DNA from: Anaerovorax odorimutans
GTDB taxonomy: Bacteria; Bacillota; Clostridia; Peptostreptococcales; JAAYPU01
Direction of reading: 5' to 3'
DNA: 59,203 bases
Assembly (NCBI GenBank): GCA_016841185.1
Contig: JAENZQ010000022.1
Span: 1-59,203 of the forward strand
The stretch's first letter is position 1; the number at the start of each line of letters is the position of its first letter. The position numbers and the translations under genes were made by a program. The notes below the pieces were generated by a model. That model ran no database searches. It saw only the letters and a list, made by a program, of their open reading frames with translations, and was not told the origin of the DNA. Of this stretch, positions 8,876 through 17,298 are shown piece after piece.

Positions 8876-9862
8876 TTATGCGAAATTCATATAATAAATA
8901 TATCGTTCATTTTCAAATTTGTAATTCACTTTGCCTTTGTGCCTTAAATGTTCTAAATGCGCCAAAGCCTCTCCAACAGCAAACCATTTTTGAGTAACAG
9001 GAAATTCGGCCCAGTTCTTAGCCCTAATGGACCATGTCATCTGAGAAGCGATTCCATAGGGTGTTGCTCCGGCATTATCCTTCAGAATCTGTTCCACTTC
9101 TGCGATCCTGTCTTTGTGATGGCAAATCAGTTCATCGATCCTGCCATGGCAATCTCCGATTGCTTTTCTATGGGCCGAAAAGGCAGACTTAACATCCAGT
9201 TTTTTGATTACATTTAGACTATCTATATAAAGCCCTAAATAATCGTTTGAATGATCCCAGGAAATAATATTGGGAGTGATATCAAATATGATATGATCTC
9301 CACTGAAAAGTATCTTTTCTTTTTCAATATAAAGACATATATGTCCCGGTGTATGTCCTGGCGTTTCTATGCACTTTAATTTATAATGACCTAAATCAAA
9401 TTCAAAGCCATTTATTATCCCTGTATATTTCCCGTTTTCAGAAGGCAAATAGGCATGGGCAGGGTTGATGCTCTCATTTTCAGCTAATTCCTCCCTTGAT
9501 AATCCCAGGGCAAAATATTTTTCATCCACCTCATTCCAATATCCGGAGTGAAAAAAGTTCACAAGGATCTGCCTGTCTGTTTCTCCAATGAATATCTTTG
9601 TACTGTCTGAGGCGATGGATGCGGATAATCCGGTGTGATCGGAATGCAGGTGCGTCAAAAAAATATCGGTATTTCCCATATCCGCATTGAGTTTATTCAG
9701 GCCGGAGGTTAAAGCATCATAGCAGGCTTTTGTATTGAAACCTGTATCGATTAATAGATTTCTCCCTGTTCCTTTTATGAAGTAGCTGTTGAGATTTTTC
9801 AACGGATTGTTGGGAAGTGGAACTTTAATAACAAATATATTTTTTAATACTTCTTCTACCAT
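8876..9862 (-). CDS. MBL-fold metallo-hydrolase
   Basis: 328 residues. It contains the metallo-beta-lactamase zinc ligands in order: HLHSDH (HxHxDH motif), GHTPGH, GDHIIFD and SAHRK. An extra C-terminal helical/winged part (about residues 240-328) resembles that of the glyoxalase-II-like/LACTB2 group of hydrolases. Members cleave thioesters, phosphodiesters or similar bonds. The substrate cannot be told from sequence. It starts behind GAGGA with ATG at 9862. It is probably a separate unit, since 66 bp separate it from the upstream DLH gene and a strong terminator follows. Confidence 0.85.
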   Translation of the reverse strand: MVEEVLKNIFVIKVPLPNNPLKNLNSYFIKGTGRNLLIDTGFNTKACYDALTSGLNKLNADMGNTDIFLTHLHSDHTGLSASIASDSTKIFIGETDRQILVNFFHSGYWNEVDEKYFALGLSREELAENESINPAHAYLPSENGKYTGIINGFEFDLGHYKLKCIETPGHTPGHICLYIEKEKILFSGDHIIFDITPNIISWDHSNDYLGLYIDSLNVIKKLDVKSAFSAHRKAIGDCHGRIDELICHHKDRIAEVEQILKDNAGATPYGIASQMTWSIRAKNWAEFPVTQKWFAVGEALAHLEHLRHKGKVNYKFENERYIYYMNFA

Positions 9863-9928
9863 ATTGAGTCCTCATCCTTTTCTCAAATTATACGATTATT
9901 TATCAACATCTGATTTTCGATTATTTAT

Positions 9929-10540
9929 TTAAACTTTATTAGCTCTAATCCTCTCAATAAAATTATCTGCTATTTCTCCTGCTTCCTCACTCAATTGTTT
10001 ATTATACATGTTATTGAACGGATCACTAAAGCCATGTTTCCCACTCAGAACATGAATATCAACGTTTGTTCTTATTAAAGAAGGAACTAATTCTTTAACA
10101 TCAAAAGATTCCTCTTCTGCCGGGAAAAACAGCAGTACCGGACACTTTGGCATGACATCCCTATAATCTCTAATTCGCGAACCATAGTATCCTATTACAC
10201 CATCACATATATTCCTCTCGGTACTGCATAGCCATGCAATCGTTGCTCCTATACTGAAGCCCAATAGGAATACCTGATTATATTGCATTCTGGCTTGTTT
10301 TATCAATTCTTTAACTTCTTGAAATGCCGACTCAAAACCAATGTTGTTAATAAAAAATTGATACGCTTCTGCTTCTTCATTGTAGCAAAAAGGTTGTTCA
10401 ACATTTATTAAATTAGGGCAAATAACATCATACCCTTTCTTATCAAAATGATTACTGACTTTCTTAATATGCCGATTAATGCCATATATCTCATGCAATA
10501 TTATAATTACCGTTTCAGAATTATTTTTTATAGCCGGCAC
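9929..10540 (-). CDS. dienelactone hydrolase family protein
   Basis: 203 residues, alpha/beta-hydrolase fold. The family's conserved early HEIYGIN segment is present, the nucleophile elbow reads GFSIGA, and the C-terminal His lies in SGKHGF. Classical dienelactone hydrolase uses Cys at the elbow and this copy has Ser, as many uncharacterised relatives do. It starts with GTG at 10540 behind AGGAGG. It probably acts on a small ester or lactone in the cytosol. It follows the DUF364 gene by 53 bp on the same strand. Confidence 0.75.
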   Translation of the reverse strand: MPAIKNNSETVIIILHEIYGINRHIKKVSNHFDKKGYDVICPNLINVEQPFCYNEEAEAYQFFINNIGFESAFQEVKELIKQARMQYNQVFLLGFSIGATIAWLCSTERNICDGVIGYYGSRIRDYRDVMPKCPVLLFFPAEEESFDVKELVPSLIRTNVDIHVLSGKHGFSDPFNNMYNKQLSEEAGEIADNFIERIRANKV

Positions 10541-10593
10541 TTTCTACCTCCTGATACTTAATTTAATTATTTGTTTCCTTAGTATTTGCTTTC

Positions 10594-11337
10594 TCACTTT
10601 CTAAGAAGAACATGCTTTAAGTAAGGTTTCATTGACATGACACCGCCGCCCTGGCTGACGATTTTCAATATTTGCTCCGGATCTTTTACGATGCTTCCTG
10701 CCAGTGTCGTAACACCATGATCCATAAAAATTTCATTGCAAAGAGGTGTTGATGCCCCGACAATGCAGATTTCCCTTGCGTTTTTACAATAGGGCAGGAT
10801 TGAATCAATGGTATGATTGATAATGCTTGTTGCTGTGATCACAATTACATCGCATTCCGGGAGATACATCGGGATAGCGCTCTCAGGATATAGTCCTTCG
10901 CCTTTCGCAGTATTTCTTTCAAATACATAAATATTGTCAGTGAGTGTTTTTATTTTTGATAAGATAGGAGCAAAATCACCTACCATACCAAATATTTCTG
11001 TAGGCTTGACATCAAGGATCCCGATAACATTCCCGTCATCCCATGAAGATATACTGCTGTTGAGCACGGCATTAACTGTGGCCAAACCAATTGCCGCCTT
11101 TAAAAAATTTTTTTCCTTTGCCCAAGGAATCAATGTTTCGCTATTTTTTCCGTTAAGACTACCCGCCTCCGGGATAATCCCGCAGCTTGTCCCCAAATCA
11201 CTTCTGAAAGTATACGAAAGGCCACAAGCATCATCTTCTAAAAGAACGCAGGTATACCCCAGCCCTGCGCGAACTTCCTTAATCTGCCGTCCTCGCGCTT
11301 TTGACAGGGATTGATCAATTAATTGATCAATAATCAT
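10594..11337 (-). CDS. DUF364/DUF4213 protein (putative metal-chelate related)
   Basis: 247 residues. The N-terminal 80 or so match the DUF4213 layout (GLGYTCVLLEDDACGLSYTF) and the C-terminal part is the Rossmann-like DUF364 (VIGILDVKPTEIFGMVGDFA; ECDVIVITATSIINHTID). The family is linked in the literature to heavy-metal or siderophore-type chelation and often sits near metal transporters. Its chemistry is not known. It starts at 11337 behind GGAGGA. It lies 53 bp downstream of the ABC exporter gene and may share its message. Confidence 0.75.
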   Translation of the reverse strand: MIIDQLIDQSLSKARGRQIKEVRAGLGYTCVLLEDDACGLSYTFRSDLGTSCGIIPEAGSLNGKNSETLIPWAKEKNFLKAAIGLATVNAVLNSSISSWDDGNVIGILDVKPTEIFGMVGDFAPILSKIKTLTDNIYVFERNTAKGEGLYPESAIPMYLPECDVIVITATSIINHTIDSILPYCKNAREICIVGASTPLCNEIFMDHGVTTLAGSIVKDPEQILKIVSQGGGVMSMKPYLKHVLLRK

Positions 11338-11390
11338 TTTAAAAATCCTCCTTTTAAAAAACCAGTTAAGGTTATAACATCTTTTATATA

Positions 11391-13142
11391 TTATGCGCTG
11401 TATAAATGATAATAAATACCGCCCTTTGCCATCAGTTCTTCATGATCCCCTTGCTCTTCGATCCCCTTCTCCGTCAAAACCAGTATGCTGTCTGCATTGC
11501 GGATTGTAGTCAGTCTATGAGCAATGGTAAAAGTTGTTCTCCCTTCGGCAAGCTTTTCCAGAGATTTCTGGACCAGACGTTCACTTTCATTATCAAGTGC
11601 AGATGTCGCCTCATCCAAAATAAGGATCGGCGGATTTTTTAGGAAGACCCTTGCGATACTGATCCGCTGCTTCTGTCCTCCCGAAAGCAGGATACCTCTT
11701 TCACCTACAAAAGTATCATATCCATCCGGCAATTTCATAATAAAATCATGTGCGCCTGCTTGTTTTGCAGCCTCTATGATTTCCTCTTTTGAAGCGCCCG
11801 GCTTGCCATACTCTATGTTGTCATAGACAGATCCGGAAAAGAGATAAACATCCTGCTGGACCATTCCGATTTGTGACCTGAGAGAATGCAGTGCAATAGT
11901 CCGTATATCCCTTCCGTCAATGAGTATTCTGCCTGAAGTCACATCATAAAATCTCGGAATCAAATTGCATATAGTTGTCTTTCCTCCACCGGACGGACCT
12001 ACTAAAGCAACATTCCCCCCCGGTTTGACATGAAGATTGATATCGGACAAAACATGCTCTTTCTTGTCCGAGTATTTAAAGCTTACCTGTTCAAAACGGA
12101 TATCTCCGATGACTTCATCAATGGGAGTAGCATCCTCCCTATCTTTTATTTCCACAGGCGCATCCATTACCTCAAAAAACCGCTCCACACCCGTCATACC
12201 ACGCTGGAATTGCTCTGTAAACTCTACAATACGGCGGACAGAAGCTAAAAGGGTCGTTACATACAATAAATAAGCAACCATGTCGGCAGCCGTAATTTTA
12301 CCCTTTATCATGAATATGGCTCCGGCTACCACTACCGTAATGTACATGATACCGTCAAAAAATCTGACAGTGCTTTGAAAACCTGCCATATACCGGTAAG
12401 CTTCTTTTTTTATGCTGAGAAAGCCGCTGTTTCCCTGCCTGAATTTATTTTCTTCGATAATTTCATTTGCAAAAGATTTCACCACTCTCATACCCAATAA
12501 ACTGTCTTCTACCTGTGCATTGATCTCGCCCAGCTGATTTCTTGATTTTTTAAACGCCCGTCGCATTTTTTGGTTAAAAGTCATTGAACAAACCAGCATA
12601 ATAGGAATGATAGCAAAAATAATCAGTGTCAGCCAGAAATTCATCGTGCTTAAAATCGCAAAAGCAATGCCTATCTTCAAAGCACCAATGAAATACTCCT
12701 CCGGGCAATGATGTGCAAATTCCGTAATATCGAACAAATCGCTGGTCATCCGGGCCATCAGCTGACCGATCTTTGTATTGTCATAGTAAGAATAAGACAG
12801 GTCCTGCAGATGGGAAAACAGATCCCTGCGCATATCGGTTTCTATTTTAGCTCCCATGATATGACCAATGGAAGCCATTATATAATTTGCTGCAACATCC
12901 ACAACACGCAGTACAAGATAAAGGGCTCCCAGATAAAGAATCAGCTCTAAGGTGAGGCTTTCGATATCGTACATGCCTTTTTGGGTGATAAAACGTACAA
13001 TCAGGGGAAGCCCCAGCTCACATACGGTGGTTAGAGCCGCACAAAACAAATCCAGGATCAGTATCCAGCCATAAGGCTTAAAATAAGGTGCGAATCTTTT
13101 TATCAGGTGCATGGTATTATTATTTTTAATATTTTGAGCCAT
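11391..13142 (-). CDS. ABC-type multidrug/lipid exporter, fused permease-ATPase
   Basis: 583 residues from the start at 13142 (MAQNIK...), which has AAAGGA before it. An in-frame ATG 17 codons upstream has no ribosome site. Six membrane segments (about residues 25-300) are followed by a nucleotide-binding domain with Walker A GPSGGGKTT, signature LSGGQKQR, Walker B ILILDEATSALD and the H-loop AHRLTT. This is the MsbA/LmrA-type half-transporter, active as a homodimer (or as a heterodimer, but no partner gene is adjacent). The substrate is unknown. The downstream DUF364 gene only hints at a link. Confidence 0.9.
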   Translation of the reverse strand: MAQNIKNNNTMHLIKRFAPYFKPYGWILILDLFCAALTTVCELGLPLIVRFITQKGMYDIESLTLELILYLGALYLVLRVVDVAANYIMASIGHIMGAKIETDMRRDLFSHLQDLSYSYYDNTKIGQLMARMTSDLFDITEFAHHCPEEYFIGALKIGIAFAILSTMNFWLTLIIFAIIPIMLVCSMTFNQKMRRAFKKSRNQLGEINAQVEDSLLGMRVVKSFANEIIEENKFRQGNSGFLSIKKEAYRYMAGFQSTVRFFDGIMYITVVVAGAIFMIKGKITAADMVAYLLYVTTLLASVRRIVEFTEQFQRGMTGVERFFEVMDAPVEIKDREDATPIDEVIGDIRFEQVSFKYSDKKEHVLSDINLHVKPGGNVALVGPSGGGKTTICNLIPRFYDVTSGRILIDGRDIRTIALHSLRSQIGMVQQDVYLFSGSVYDNIEYGKPGASKEEIIEAAKQAGAHDFIMKLPDGYDTFVGERGILLSGGQKQRISIARVFLKNPPILILDEATSALDNESERLVQKSLEKLAEGRTTFTIAHRLTTIRNADSILVLTEKGIEEQGDHEELMAKGGIYYHLYSA

Positions 13143-13241
13143 AACAATTAATCCTTTTTCTAAAATATCCCTGCAATACATATTAAAATACAATTATTCT
13201 GTCAAGTCAATAAGAAAGCCTTGTACTTCCAATAATCAAAA

Positions 13242-13274
13242 AATGAAAAGGTCAAGACTTCTGCCCTTTTCATT
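13242..13274 (-). terminator. rho-independent terminator of the EamA permease gene
   Basis: A perfect 10-bp stem (AATGAAAAGG, 13242-13251, with CCTTTTCATT, 13265-13274). On the minus strand it is followed at once by TTTTTTG. It starts 3 bp past the stop codon at 13277. Confidence 0.85.
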
Positions 13275-13276
13275 GT

Positions 13277-14176
13277 TCAAGCAGTTTTTCTATTTTTTAC
13301 AGTTACAATAGTAACACCTGCTAACACAAGGATTCCGCCAATGAAGAAATTAACATTCAATTTTTCTTTCAGCAAAAGCCATCCTAAAAACGACCCTACA
13401 ACCGGCTGGAAAAAGAAAAACAATGAGCCTATTCCGGCATCCATGAGTTCCATTCCTTTATTCCAAAGAAAAAATGCTCCGGCAGTTGAAACGATTCCCA
13501 GATATAAAACACCTGAAATGATTAAAATGCTTTGATAGTAAATTTCATATGAATGGAGCTCCCATATCATTACCGGCGTTGTAAAAACAATTGCAAACAA
13601 TATGGCATAAGTCGTAATGAAAAGTGACGAAAAACGCTTTGAAGCAACTTTTACATAGACCGACAGCAGCGCCCAGGTAATTGCAGCCCCCACTAATATG
13701 ATACTACCCAGCAGATAATCTCCGATATGTGAATCCCATCCAATTACAATAACGACCCCTGATGATGCCAAAAGTACTGAAATAATCTTTCGAACAGTCA
13801 ATTTTTCCTTCAGAACAAACTTTGCAAAGACCACTATAAAGGCAGGTGTAGCCGATGTAATCAACGAACCGGTATGTGCATCAGATAATTTTGTGCCTAT
13901 GAATTGAAAAGAAATGGATGCAAAATAACCTATAAACCCGATCCAAGCAATCAGTAACCAATCACGCTTCTTTATAGCTGAACAGCGATCTTTATTCTTA
14001 ATCCGGAAAGCTTTTAATATAGCAAACAAAAAAGCAAAGCCTATGACATAACGCAGCCATACTAAAGTCAAAGGCGGAATGAAATCCAGGACATATTTGC
14101 TGACAACATACATACCACCCCACAGACTTGCGGCTAAAGATAAACAAATTGCTCCCAGTAAATTTTGTTTATTCAT
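13277..14176 (-). CDS. EamA/DMT-family permease
   Basis: 299 residues with ten membrane segments in two EamA repeats. The first carries the motif SLAASLWGGMYVVSKYVL; the second ends in FFFQPVVGSFLGWLLLKEKL. DMT permeases move metabolites, amino acids or nucleotide sugars. The substrate here is unknown. It starts at 14176 behind GGAGGTAT. A leader of about 165 nt with overlapping hairpins precedes it (14187-14342). It is a single-gene unit ended by a strong terminator. Confidence 0.85.
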   Translation of the reverse strand: MNKQNLLGAICLSLAASLWGGMYVVSKYVLDFIPPLTLVWLRYVIGFAFLFAILKAFRIKNKDRCSAIKKRDWLLIAWIGFIGYFASISFQFIGTKLSDAHTGSLITSATPAFIVVFAKFVLKEKLTVRKIISVLLASSGVVIVIGWDSHIGDYLLGSIILVGAAITWALLSVYVKVASKRFSSLFITTYAILFAIVFTTPVMIWELHSYEIYYQSILIISGVLYLGIVSTAGAFFLWNKGMELMDAGIGSLFFFFQPVVGSFLGWLLLKEKLNVNFFIGGILVLAGVTIVTVKNRKTA

Positions 14177-14186
14177 GATAATACCT

Positions 14187-14354
14187 CCGTCTATTACAAG
14201 AAAATTTATATAAGAGAATTTTCCTAAAACGGGGCATGACTTTTTTACTATCCATCCCCGGCTTAGGAATGAACAGCCGGTTGGTCGTTTTCGAAAATAT
14301 CCAGATATAATCTCATTATTCGGTCCCCCTATGAATTGTATTTCCTCGATTATA
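14187..14354 (-). promoter_or_regulatory. promoter and structured 5' leader of the EamA permease gene
   Basis: A perfect TATAAT (complement of 14349-14354) suggests transcription from about 14342. The leader contains CCGGCT-loop-AGCCGG (14259-14280 region). An alternative longer hairpin joins CCTAA...CGGGGATG to CATGCCCCG...TTAGG (14223-14266 region). The two share the AGCCGG and CCTAA segments, so they cannot form together. No U tract follows, and the GGAGG at about 14187 is not paired in either. I do not recognise a known riboswitch class. Confidence 0.4.
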
Positions 14355-14379
14355 ACATATATTTATGAGGTTAAAGCAC

Positions 14380-14405
14380 AAAAACAGCAATGAATTGCTG
14401 TTTTT
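14380..14405 (-). terminator. rho-independent terminator of the M20-YfcC operon
   Basis: AAAAACAGCAAT (14380-14391) pairs perfectly with ATTGCTGTTTTT (14394-14405). A T run follows on the minus strand. It lies 55 bp past the YfcC stop codon. Confidence 0.8.
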
Positions 14406-14460
14406 GCGTGGTCCAGTAAGTCCAGAAATTGGATCGCATCTTCTTGTCTTATTTCATATA

Positions 14461-15885
14461 TTAAAATGGTCCATAGTTCATTGCACTTGCAATAATAATC
14501 GTTACGCCACCTATGACTATCCAAATCAAGCATAACGGATAAAGAAATCTAAACCATTTTTCATAAGGGATCTTTGCTACCGATAATGCACCCATACAGG
14601 ATGCCGCAGTAGGTATTATAGAATTTGTTATACCATCGCCAAACTGATAAGCCAGTACGACGATTTGCCTGTTTATATTCAATACATCTGAAAGCGGTAC
14701 CATGATAGGCATTGTGACTGCTGCCTGCCCGCTTCCCGATGGTATGAAAAAGTTGATGATTACCTGCACAAAGTACATACCAAGGGCTGTTATTGATCCT
14801 GGAAGATTTTGAATCAAGCTTGAAAGCGAAAATATAACGGTATCCATTATTAATCCGTCCTGCATAACGATCAGGATACTTCTTGCAACACCGACCACCA
14901 ATGCGCCAAATACGATTCCTTTGGCACCATTAATGAACTCAGAAGAAACTTTACTCGGCCCCAATTTTCCTAAAAATCCTCCGATAACACCCATACATAA
15001 GAAAGCTGCAGATATCTCCGTAATATACCATCCATAGTTGAACACACCATATACGATAAAACAAAATCCAATGGCCAATGTTGCCAATACTAAATAATGC
15101 TCCTTCTTCATTTCCGGTAAATCAGTCAAATCAAGGATCTTATGTTTTTCTTCCAATTCCAGTTCCCTTACAATACTTTTTTCCGGGCTTTCCTTTACTT
15201 TCGTTGCATATCGGATGACATACAAACTGGTCACTGCAACAAGTACTACCCATATGACCAATCTCAGTTCAATTCCTGAAAACAGCGGCAGCTCCGCTAA
15301 ACCTTGTGCAACTCCTACAGTAAACGAATTCATGAATCCGGCTGTAAATCCGCAGGCAGCCCCAACAAGAATTATCGCAGTTCCAACGATGGCATCGTAA
15401 CCTAAAGCCCTGGACAAAGCAATACCGAGGGGTACGAAAATTATTGATTCCTCAGCCATCCCGATGGTTCCTCCAAATATAGAGAATATAAAAAGTGTCA
15501 TAGGTATCATCAGTTTGCCTCTGCCTTTAAGCCTAAGTGCTATTCTGCTGATAATCGCTTCAATCGCTCCTGTAGCTGTAATAATGTTAAATGCCCCTGC
15601 AATGATAAATATGAAAAATATGATGCTGGATGCATCTTTCATGCCTTTCGGAACAGCTTTCCACAAGTCAAAGAAACTTGTCGGATTTTGTTCAACATAA
15701 TGGAATGATGCCGGATCTATTACCGTACGTCCTGTATTTGCATCTTCGACCCTTATATATTCGCTCGCCGGTATGATGTAGGTTAATATGGCCATAATTA
15801 TTACAATTGAAAATAAGATCACATACGTATGAGGAACTTTAAATCTCTTTTTTTCTTTTCCTTCATTTAAGGCTTTTTCCACCAT
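14461..15885 (-). CDS. YfcC/DcuC-family (C4-dicarboxylate carrier-like) transporter
   Basis: 474 residues, 11-13 membrane segments, of the YfcC type: an early YIIPASEY segment, GGTIGMAEESIIF, and the late re-entrant motif IPSGSGQAAVTMPIMVPLSD. These carriers take up or exchange carboxylates and basic amino acids. It starts at 15885 behind AGGAGG and follows the M20 peptidase gene by 30 bp, so it is very likely driven by the same sigma-54 promoter. The natural reading is that the carrier imports, or exports the product of, the compound cleaved by the peptidase. The compound is not known. Confidence 0.85.
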   Translation of the reverse strand: MVEKALNEGKEKKRFKVPHTYVILFSIVIIMAILTYIIPASEYIRVEDANTGRTVIDPASFHYVEQNPTSFFDLWKAVPKGMKDASSIIFFIFIIAGAFNIITATGAIEAIISRIALRLKGRGKLMIPMTLFIFSIFGGTIGMAEESIIFVPLGIALSRALGYDAIVGTAIILVGAACGFTAGFMNSFTVGVAQGLAELPLFSGIELRLVIWVVLVAVTSLYVIRYATKVKESPEKSIVRELELEEKHKILDLTDLPEMKKEHYLVLATLAIGFCFIVYGVFNYGWYITEISAAFLCMGVIGGFLGKLGPSKVSSEFINGAKGIVFGALVVGVARSILIVMQDGLIMDTVIFSLSSLIQNLPGSITALGMYFVQVIINFFIPSGSGQAAVTMPIMVPLSDVLNINRQIVVLAYQFGDGITNSIIPTAASCMGALSVAKIPYEKWFRFLYPLCLIWIVIGGVTIIIASAMNYGPF

Positions 15886-15915
15886 ATCATGAACCTCCTG
15901 ATATTCAAATAAAAA

Positions 15916-17088
15916 TTATCTGCAGAATTCTTCTGCAATGCGAGTATATATTTCTGCATAGTTTACCAGATCTACAACCGGAATTTTTTCATCTTTTGCA
16001 TGTGAATATTTCACATTTCCCGGTCCTGTGACAACTGTTGGGATTTTCCCGTATGTTGAAAGAATGCCCGCATCGGTCCATCCTCTTACAACAATCTCCG
16101 GTTCTTTTTTATTAAATTCCTTTAAAACACTATAAACTGTCTTTGCAACCCGAGAGTCAGGTTCAGCTATCAAAGGAGCATGGTCGAATTCATTCATTAC
16201 GCCTGAATCCATTCTGATGATTTCTGCTTTGAATTCCGGATCTTCTGCCTTCAATTCATCAATTATATCCTGATATTCTTTTATAACACTTGCCACATTT
16301 TCCCCGGGTGTATACCTTCTGTCGAATTGAAGAATGCAGCTGTCTGCGACAAAACTGGGCGCTACACCGCCGTATATGTATCCAAAATTCATTATGTCAG
16401 GGCCCATCCACTTATTTTTTCTTTCTTTGAGTTTGGGCATCAGTTCTGTTTCTACTTTTTGAATAAATTTAGAAGCTTTTGATATGGCATTTATCCCTAA
16501 TTCAGGCGTACAGCCATGTGCTCTTTTACCTTGAAATTTAATTTCAATCCATTCAAGACCTCTATGGCCTAAAGAATAACCATAATTTGAAGGCTCTCCT
16601 TCAATTGCTCCATCAGCAGTTACCCCGCATTTCACCAGATGCTCCACACCATCTGATTTCTCTTCTTCCCCTACAACAGCTGCTAAAATAATATCGCCTC
16701 CCAAGGGTTTGCCTTTTTTCTTGATATTCACCATAGCTGTTATCATACATGCAACTGCACCTTTCATGTCATTGCTCCCTCTCCCAAGAACGTATCCGTC
16801 AACGATCTCACCGCTAAATGGATCGATGATCATTTCATAGGGCGGTACAGTATCAATATGGCCGCTAAGCATTAAATTCTTGCCCGTTCCGTTACCTCTC
16901 AGCCTTGCTATAACATTTCGTCTGAGGCCTTCCACCTCCTGAAATTCAACTTCTAATCCTTTTTCTCTGCAATAATTGTAAATAAACTCTGCTACATTGG
17001 ATTCTTTGTCCTTCACATCTGAATGACTGGGTATTCTGACCAACTCTTGAGTAAGTTTAACTACTTCGCTTTTATTTAACTCGTCCAT
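15916..17088 (-). CDS. M20 family metallopeptidase/deacylase (ArgE/DapE/ACY1 type)
   Basis: 390 residues. The two-zinc site is complete: LSGHIDTVPP (His, Asp), RGSNDMKGA (Asp), GEEEKSDG (catalytic Glu and zinc Glu) and a late YSHAKDE (His). The lid/dimer domain lies about residues 185-295. The family removes acyl groups from N-acyl amino acids or cleaves dipeptides. It starts at 17088 behind AGGAGG, with a -24/-12 promoter 55 bp upstream. First gene of an operon with the YfcC carrier. A paralogue lies at 47974-49161 with the same motifs, including a DRR segment in the lid. Confidence 0.9.
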   Translation of the reverse strand: MDELNKSEVVKLTQELVRIPSHSDVKDKESNVAEFIYNYCREKGLEVEFQEVEGLRRNVIARLRGNGTGKNLMLSGHIDTVPPYEMIIDPFSGEIVDGYVLGRGSNDMKGAVACMITAMVNIKKKGKPLGGDIILAAVVGEEEKSDGVEHLVKCGVTADGAIEGEPSNYGYSLGHRGLEWIEIKFQGKRAHGCTPELGINAISKASKFIQKVETELMPKLKERKNKWMGPDIMNFGYIYGGVAPSFVADSCILQFDRRYTPGENVASVIKEYQDIIDELKAEDPEFKAEIIRMDSGVMNEFDHAPLIAEPDSRVAKTVYSVLKEFNKKEPEIVVRGWTDAGILSTYGKIPTVVTGPGNVKYSHAKDEKIPVVDLVNYAEIYTRIAEEFCR

Positions 17089-17142
17089 CGTGACACCTCC
17101 TTTCTAAATATTTAATGATTCAAAGTGTTTTTTGCCTAAATA

Positions 17143-17159
17143 TGCAAATGATGTGCCAA
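17143..17159 (-). promoter_or_regulatory. sigma-54 (-24/-12) promoter of the M20-YfcC operon
   Basis: The minus strand reads TTGGCACATCATTTGCA, which matches TGGCAC-N5-TTGCA exactly. Transcription should start near 17132, about 44 nt before the M20 start codon. The neighbouring gene encodes a sigma-54 activator. Confidence 0.85.
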
Positions 17160-17176
17160 TTTTCAGCAAAATAAAA

Positions 17177-17207
17177 AACAAGTAAATATCTCGTAATTTT
17201 ACTTGTT
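17177..17207 (-). terminator. terminator of the sigma-54 activator gene, possibly also an activator site
   Basis: A perfect 10-bp inverted repeat (AACAAGTAAA / TTTACTTGTT) with an 11-nt loop, followed by TTTTTTA on the minus strand, 92 bp past the activator's stop codon. It also lies about 60 bp upstream of the predicted sigma-54 start, within the range used by activator sites. A double role cannot be excluded. Confidence 0.6.
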
Positions 17208-17298
17208 TTTTGTGAAAAAAAGATTTGTATTCTACCAAATTGTTCATAAAGAACAGGCTTTATGTTTAGCTTTTTAACAGGCGTTTATTTAATTAACA

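Noticed and set aside
17177-17207. Inverted repeat considered as the PrpR-type activator's binding site
   Set aside because: Its U tract and place after the activator gene fit a terminator better. An activator site is kept only as a side possibility.
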